DNA of 64,000 bases from Lobosporangium transversale (lineage: Eukaryota; Mortierellomycota; Mortierellomycetes; Mortierellales; Mortierellaceae). The notes under the pieces were generated by a model, which saw only the letters and a list, made by a program, of their open reading frames with translations, was not told the origin of the DNA and searched no databases. The stretch covers positions 178,086 through 242,085 of the forward strand of contig NW_019029038.1 in NCBI RefSeq assembly GCF_002105155.1. Reading direction: 5' to 3'. A program made the translations under genes and the position numbers. This document shows, piece after piece, positions 57,769-64,000 of this stretch (positions are counted from its first letter, which is position 1; every line of letters begins with the position of its first letter).

Positions 57769-58214
57769 AAGGGAGTAATGCCTGATCAGGGATGTCTTGG
57801 TAGCCTTCACACCATACACAAAAACATTTTAAATGACTAATAGTTATCCTCAGATGGCCCTTGGCCAGTGAAAGGCAATTTCGCTAAGGTTATTAACATC
57901 AGCTTGATATGGTAGTAAATTTACCTTGCGCCATCTTGCTTTCCGTTCGCCTGTGCAGAGTATTACAAAGTTTCTTTCGTTTGCTTTTTTTTTTTTTTTT
58001 TTTTTTTTTGAAACTCATACTTCTCGAATGCTTCATTCAGTCATTTTAGTATCTGAACAGAGAAAGAATTAAACAAAAAAGATCCCGTTGATTAACGAGA
58101 GACACAAAATCAAGAAGTAATCGCTGTTTGAGGTTGTTATTTATATATGGTAATGTCTATGATATGTATAAGTGAGTAGTGCCTAATGCTGCATACGTGC
58201 CGCACTATAAAAAA
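57769..58214. other. Shared 3' region of convergent genes
   Basis: This separates the RRM gene from the convergent mL67-like gene. It holds a run of about 25 T (57985-58009). No gene is seen. Confidence 0.5.
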
Positions 58215-59301
58215 TTACGCATTCACAATATCCCTTCCCCGCCTGATGACCAAATCTCCATGTTCAATACCTTCCAACAGCGACACTCCATCCTTTTCAA
58301 GTAATTGTTTTCTGACGCCTTCTCTTTCCCAAAGAATATGAATACCCTTGCCCTTGTTGGCCTTAATCTGGGGTTGCTCATTCAGAAGCTCAACCATCTT
58401 GACCAGGGTCTCATCTACTTGCTTCATCTCCTGTGGAGCACGCAAACGGCGAGGCTGGAGCATGTGTGTCTCGTTTGAGGTCTTGGCTGTGTGCATGTTT
58501 AGCTGGTGGTCCCTAAGAGAATTATGGAAGGCGAGGGCATCTTGGTGTCGAGCGAAGCCCTGGATAGCGACAAGGGGATGCCAGTGGTCTGGGCGTACGT
58601 GAGCTGGGCGACGAGTCTCATCTGTGATTTGCTTGAGTGATTGTTTCTATGATAACAATTGTTGGATCAAGAAGTGAAAATGCTTTATCAACATATCCTC
58701 GATGTATCTTTTTTTTCTTTTTCTTTTTTGAGAAGGGGAAGGAGGGGGGGGGGGAAGATGTTTGATATACGCATACTGCTTCAATCCTAATCGGCTACGT
58801 TCAATAGAAGCCTTTGATATGTATCTCTAGTGCAGTAACAGCGTTGTTCTTAGTACTGGACTGCTACTAATCTTTGACGATCCGTGTCTCATAGCCAACA
58901 GGTCCAGGGTGGGCCACACGTTCCCATGTGCTACGGCGATATATGTCCAAGGCCAGTTGTCTAGATTACATCAACCTCAACATGTCCATTATATGATAGG
59001 TGATGCTCTGCCTTTCTTTTCTGTTCTTTTTTCCTGACTCATTTCGTATTGCAAAGGCCTCGTGCTTTTGTTCCTAGCGCTCTAGTGCTTTGGTATTCCC
59101 CCTTTCAAATAAAAAATAGACAGTTGGGCTCATTGCTAGGTTTGTATAAAGCTATACCTCGACCGAGTTTTTGAGTGATACAAGGACTTGCGAGGTCTGA
59201 ATATGACGGAAGAGATAGACAGTCTTAGAAGAAGCGGATGTGCCAGGATTGGTCTTTGTAGCGACAGCTTTGGCTGCTCCTGTTACTGCTGAAGCGGACA
59301 T
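58215..59301 (-). CDS. MHR1: Mitochondrial ribosomal protein mL67 / Mhr1-like
   Basis: The first exon (59158-59301) starts MSASAVTGAAKAVATKTN and contains YLFRHIQTSQVLVSLKNSVE, the family's opening motif. The last exon (58215-58646) contains RRPAHVRPDHWHPLVAIQGF, then QPRRLRAPQEMKQVDETL. A middle exon near 58879-58960 reads QLALDIYRRSTWERVAHPGP, matching the linker that carries RR-W-E in relatives. Joining first and middle exons with the visible splice sites leaves the frame off by one, so a micro-exon, an unusual donor or a base error must be involved. Family knowledge: mL67 is a fungal mitochondrial large-subunit protein, and its yeast homologue Mhr1 also takes part in mitochondrial DNA recombination. 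The family call is moderate and the exon model is incomplete. Confidence 0.6.
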
Positions 59302-59510
59302 GACAATGTCGTTTTAGTCGAATGGAAGAATGATGCAACAAGGGGTTCTTGTTTCCGGCCAGCCATGGAATGGAGGTTGTGACTGTGATCTCACCACTTT
59401 GTAAACATTTCTCTCGAAAAAGCGCCACCACTTTTTTTTTTTTTTTTTTTTTTTTCTTCCTCTGGCGAATAACCCATAGTCATCACTTGGACAATACATT
59501 ACAACTAGCC

Positions 59511-60856
59511 ATGAGTAAGCGGAAAGTAGTGGAAGATGTCGAAATGATCAGTCGCGAGGATGACGAGGATGAATCAGGCTCTGATGGTGACATGGAGGTA
59601 AAAAAAAAACTACAAAATATATTGAACAGAAGCCAAAGAGGAGAAAAAAAAAGTAGCACGTCAACGGAGAGTTATCAGGATGTAGGCAGACGAAAATCTA
59701 CGGATGATGATTTACGCGCTGATTTACTGATCATATCATGTATTCCACAATACACATTGTTAATATAGGATATTATTAACGTTGATTTCGAGTTCTTTAA
59801 TCCCAAGGAGATCGATTTTCACGCCGTCAAAAACCTTCTTAGCCAGTTTTTTGCTAGTGATGCCATCCTTTTTGGCCTTTCTGAGCTGGCAGACATCATT
59901 GTGAGTCAATCCAGTGTAGGCACCACTATCAAAGTTAACGGGGATGATTCCGATCCATATTCTGTCATGACTGTCCTCAATATGAATCAACATATGTACA
60001 ATACTCATAAGATCACCATAGCCTCCAATGGCTCCTCAGATTCAGCATCATCAGCAGCCACTTCTTCCTCATCCTCATCAGCAGCATTAAAGCCAAGCCA
60101 GGCAATGGTTCAGATCCGTGACTATGTATTTACAAAGTCTAAGCAGAACGAGAAGCTGCATGTCAAGCTTAAAGAATTACTAAGTGCTGGATCAAGTAAG
60201 GAAGTCGGATTGATCATTAGCGAGAGATTCATCAATATGCCCGTTGAAACAGCTCCTCCTATGTGGAGAATGTTGTTAGAGGAAGTTAAAGATGCAGTTG
60301 AAAGAGTATGTATTTTTTTCTTCATGACGGATCAGAGTTTGGAAGCAGTCTTTGTGATCTAACAATAATCCAATTGAACAATATCAAATGATTTTATAGG
60401 GATTGCCTTTCAACTTTGAATACTACCTTCTTCTCTGCCCGACTTATCACGAAGTTGCACCCAAGACTGATTTCGATGAAGATACGCCCAAGCCTTCGAG
60501 AAAGAAGGCAAAAATGGTAAGGACTATTTCATATATTGTACAGTCATACAACTAAAAAAAAGGAAGGAAAACAAATGTGTATAAAGAAGTCTCTCAACAT
60601 TCTATCAATCAATTGTCATATGAATATTTGTATATAGGTTGACCCAGTAACGTTCTTCTTCCACCCTGAGGAAGAGATGTTGCAGCAGTACGCCGAATTC
60701 ACGCAGGACTTTAAGTTGACTACACCACCAACTGTTGCAGAATCCAGAAATACATTCGAAGATTATGGTATCGCTCCCGCGCGTCGGATGATGCTAATTC
60801 ATAGGGACAAGATCCCAGAGGTTGTCCAGCTTATGACTAATAATTCCCAATGGTAG
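59511..60856 (+). CDS. BCP1: Bcp1/BCCIP family protein
   Basis: Four exons (59511-59597, 59769-60305, 60400-60516, 60638-60856) give 319 aa with every intron in phase 0. The N-terminus is basic, then acidic (SKRKVVEDVE; EDDEDESGSDGD). The core matches the family: INVDFEFFNPKEIDFHAVKN, LLSQFF, LADIIVSQSSVGTTIKVNGD, EVGLIISERFINMPVETAPP, FEYYLLLCPTY and VTFFFHPEEEMLQQYAEF. Family knowledge: yeast Bcp1 is a nuclear chaperone for ribosomal protein uL14 and helps export of Mss4; the human relative is BCCIP. The first ATG follows a T-run of about 25 nt by some 55 bp. The 5' end is head-to-head with the mL67-like gene, with 209 bp between start codons. Confidence 0.9.
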
Positions 60857-61118
60857 TGAATTTAATTGCATATCTAATACAACTTTGTCACCAAAATACC
60901 TTTACAGGAAGTTAATATTAGGTGTAGGCATTTCATGATGGCAGTATTGGTGAAAATACGTTTAAGGTTTTTTTTAGTTATTTTTCATTGGATTTTATAC
61001 TGAGACAGTAAGCCTTTACCTGGTATGGATCCAGGCTTTTCATGAGGCCTTTCCTTTTAGTAATGTTCGTAGCGGACTGTAACTGCTGTTGACATTGCTG
61101 TATAATTATATCATCGGC

Positions 61119-63936
61119 TCATTTGGATTTTGGGACACTGCTCTTTTTCTGAGGTACTGGAGATCTGTCTGTTTGAAAAGGACTATGAGGTTCAATATGG
61201 GTTTCGTGTCGGTTCTGCCGGGGATCCATTGGAGTAGAGAGAGCAACACGCGGGTCAATAGGTGGAAGAATAGGATATGATCGTCGCGAATATGGTGAGT
61301 GACGCATAGCATATGCCCGAGGAGATGGAAGAGATCGCTCATAAGTATCTTTACACCAAATGTTTGAGGTTGGCGATCGTTCATCCTTATATCTTGGCGC
61401 TAAAGCATAGTTTGTTGGTGCAATACGTATTGGGGGTGGAGGTGAGCGATAGCGACCACTCGGATGGCGTTTTGGTTGTTCATAAGGCCAGTTATTCCAG
61501 TAAGGAGCTTTAGGAACTCTATAACCTTTATTCCCTTGCCATGAATCAATGGGCCGTGATGGGGGTCGGGGTGGGAGCGGAAAAGATTTGCGTGATGTAG
61601 GCGGCGAAGGCGGTGGAGGTGATCGCAGAACCCTTCTTTCTGTTTTTGCCTTTTCCTCTCTGTGAGTATCGTTATCTGACCCTTGCTCAAGATCGACCTG
61701 GCCACTATCCTTAAAGTCCTGTTTGGGCCCTACGCTTTGGAGTTCTAAATCTTTGACTTTATCAACTATTTGGATGTATGGGTCCAATTTGCCATGACTA
61801 TTCAGTAACGGTTCGTTGAGTGGCATCTTCCCTCGCTGTATTTCCGTGCTGATGTCCATATTAACGTCTTCTGCGGGCTGGAACGGCTCTTGTTTTATGA
61901 CGAGTACTTCCGTTCCGCAATCAGTAACACCTGGTGCCATCATACTCAAATTTAACAATGGTCTAACAAAGCAATGTGGATGTAATGGTGTTAGCTGTCA
62001 ATGTGCTATCAATGCACGGACTTTAGCAAAATGAACCGGGATTTACATACTTCGCCATTGATTCTACGCTGCAGTCCAAGTCCTCTATGTCCATGTCAGA
62101 TTCATGTTTTTCTACAGTGTCTTGTTGAAAGTCATAGAGCGCGATATTCATCAAATTAAGCTCTAATGTACTGTCCTTTTCGTGATCGATGTTGTGTGTT
62201 AATGATGTCGACACTTCACTTAAAGAGGCGCTAATTGGTTATAGCAGAAGTAATAGAATATATAGATAGGGTCAGATGCTCGTTGAATGATTATGATGCA
62301 TTATGTACTCATGCGGCATGACCCTGATATATTATGGTCTGTAAATTACTTGACGGAATCTTGCTCCATAAAGAGATCACATATCGATCGCCCAAAGTGT
62401 GTCGCAAGCTCATCGCCATTGCGACGAATAAGGGCGTATGTGGGTAAGGAAAGTTTTTCCTGAACTGTCTGGAAGGAAATGGACGATCTTGCGAGCAAAA
62501 TCATGGAAGGGGGTTTTTTTTAAAAAAAAAAAAAAAAAAAAAGAAAAGTAAGGATCTGCATCTTTGAACATATCACAGCATGATGTTTAAAAACTATAGT
62601 TGTTATACCTAGAAATCCATTCCAGTTGCATCCACTGCCGATATTTCGAGCGGTCGAAAATGGTTCTCGCGGCAGGCCAAGTGATTGGTGACGCCATTCG
62701 CGCAATTCCACAAAAACTTCTTGACATACTTGAAGTAAAGATGATGAAGACCGATCTGGATTCCTATCAATTGATCATAAAAGGAGTATGAAAGAAATCA
62801 AATATAAATTTTATTATTTTCGCAATGATCTTTAATTCCAAGTGAATTAGTAGCCTTTGAAAACTCACGTCGTATGCTTTTCGAAATGATTCGTCATACA
62901 ATGGATTTGTAGGCCAGATATTCTAATAAAAAAAATAAAAACCAATGATATGATCGATAAGCATCTTTTTGATTATGGAGCTATCATGAGAAGAGGAACA
63001 CAAGCAAGTAAACCAGCAAATATAGTTTGTAAAAATTCAATTAAAGTAAGATAATACCTCCCGCTGTGCGACATTGAGATCTGATTCCTTGCATCTTATG
63101 TAAAAATATCGCTCTGTTGGTGGTCTTTGTTGACTAGTTTCCGGAATATCATCCTGCTCAAGCATGTCGTTGGGCTGCGGAGGTTGGTTACCAGGGCATG
63201 GACTAACCCGCGCCGCAGGAGATAATGGCTTTTCCGCAGAGTCAATTAAGGCTTGGTCGAGTGATGTCTGTTCACAACTAAAATGTGGTTCGTCAAAATC
63301 CGCCTTTTTATCTTTATTCTGAGATACTTTGGGAATCCCTGTATTACCCCCATTTGAAGTTTCAGTTGAAGGGGGTGCTAGGAGGGGAGATGGCGAGATC
63401 GCATCATCTGCTGGCAATGAAGAAGGTGAAGATGTATCATTGGGCTTGAGCGGATCCGCGTTATATTGTGATGTTATAGTTTCTGGTGTCACCCCGCGAG
63501 ATAAACTTCCTGCCCTGCTAGTTGTTTCACTTGATGATGTAACGCTTCCTGATCTAATTACTGCCTCGGTTCTAGTTATACTCGAAGACCTGCTCCTTGA
63601 ATTATGTATTCTTGGCCACTTTCTATCTCTGAAAGAACGAAGCACGGTACTGTCCAGTCGATGTCCTTGTGTTATTGAAGGTGAGCGAGACTGCAGTCTG
63701 GTCCTTCTTGGTGAACGAGCCCTATGCTCTAATGCAATACGGTCTAGACTAGCTTCCTGTTCCCAATGTTCTCTTGTCCTTGGGGATCTGCCTCTGCCTC
63801 TGTCTCTCTCTTCGGACCTGGACCTGGACCTAGAGCTGGATTGACTCCTAGAACGCTTCCTTGAGCGACTATATGAGCGTCGGTGCGAATCATTACGTTG
63901 CGCACTAGGCCGATAGCTGTCGTATCTTCGGTGCAT
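61119..63936 (-). CDS. RS-rich YTH-domain protein (YTHDC1-like m6A reader)
   Basis: Six exons (63058-63936, 62869-62922, 62609-62763, 62350-62487, 62051-62230, 61119-61962) give 749 aa from the ATG at 63936. That ATG is directly preceded by CAG, so an earlier exon outside the visible model is possible. Residues 12-50 are an Arg-Ser repeat region (SYSRSRKRSRSQSSSRSRSR), which suggests nuclear speckle location. The YTH domain spans about residues 278-430 and is built across four exons: RYFYIRCKESDLNVAQRE, NIWPTN, SVFIIFTSSMSRSFCGIARM, ASPITW, QWMQLEWISR and FGRSICDLFMEQDSV. Trp296 and Trp340 fall at the positions of two aromatic-cage residues (W377 and W428 in human YTHDC1) that hold N6-methyladenosine. 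The C-terminal 280 residues are Pro/Arg/Ser-rich. The gene converges on BCP1. Confidence 0.82.
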
Positions 63937-64000
63937 CTGAGGGCAATGGAAACAAGCAAGATTTTTTTTCTCATAAAAAGTTGACAATCGCTTGTCTTTA

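Overview
The window is nuclear DNA from a filamentous fungus. Most protein genes are split by short introns of roughly 50-200 nt with GT(A/G)AGT-like donors and AG acceptors. Intergenic DNA is AT-rich and full of long A or T runs. Gene content includes an F-box protein of a type common in Mortierella-like fungi, paired CotH-like spore-coat homologues, a GRAB-type Rud3 golgin, a Cac2 chromatin assembly factor and a two-ORF LINE with a zinc-knuckle ORF1. Together these fit Mucoromycota in the broad sense, most likely a mortierellomycete. The assignment is inference from family knowledge, not a search.

Layout. Positions 1-5339 hold no convincing intact gene, only microsatellites, A-runs and weak coding traces. 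Positions 5340-11450 (minus) carry an 11-exon BCAS3/WD40 gene coding for 1399 aa. Next is a single-exon F-box gene (11995-13986, minus). Divergent from it is an 11-exon gene (14229-17084) that joins an alpha/beta hydrolase to a tyrosine-phosphatase-like domain in one reading frame. A heme oxygenase converges on it (17249-18398, minus). Positions 18560-28680 form a transposable-element island: decayed repeats, a tRNA-like Pol III unit, and an apparently intact LINE (ORF1 21253-22917; ORF2 23054-27469). The left edge of the LINE abuts the 5' half of a tRNA-Lys gene, and its 3' end overlaps a long antisense ORF. An essentially complete tRNA-Lys(CTT) lies at 28684-28756.

The right half is gene-dense: a membrane alpha/beta hydrolase (29146-31394), N-acetylglutamate synthase (31488-33418, minus), Rud3-like golgin (34545-37916), Cac2-like CAF-1 subunit (38097-41019), a 74-aa two-helix membrane protein (41098-41452, minus), CotH-like gene 1 (42072-44516, minus), ribose-5-phosphate isomerase (45989-46946, minus), CotH-like gene 2 (48312-50492, minus), Ubc9 (52666-53834), a three-RRM protein (54935-57768), a mitochondrial mL67/Mhr1-like gene (58215-59301, minus), Bcp1/BCCIP (59511-60856) and an RS-rich YTH-domain protein (61119 to about 63936, minus).

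The genes form no operon and serve separate housekeeping roles: arginine and pentose-phosphate metabolism, SUMO conjugation, chromatin assembly, Golgi tethering, RNA binding and cell surface. Exon models were built by hand from splice signals and protein similarity. In every complete model except mL67 the exon lengths sum to a multiple of three, an internal check on the splicing. The most unusual items are the LINE with its antisense ORF and tRNA-Lys edge, the hydrolase-phosphatase fusion, and the very long sense-strand T runs found inside many introns.
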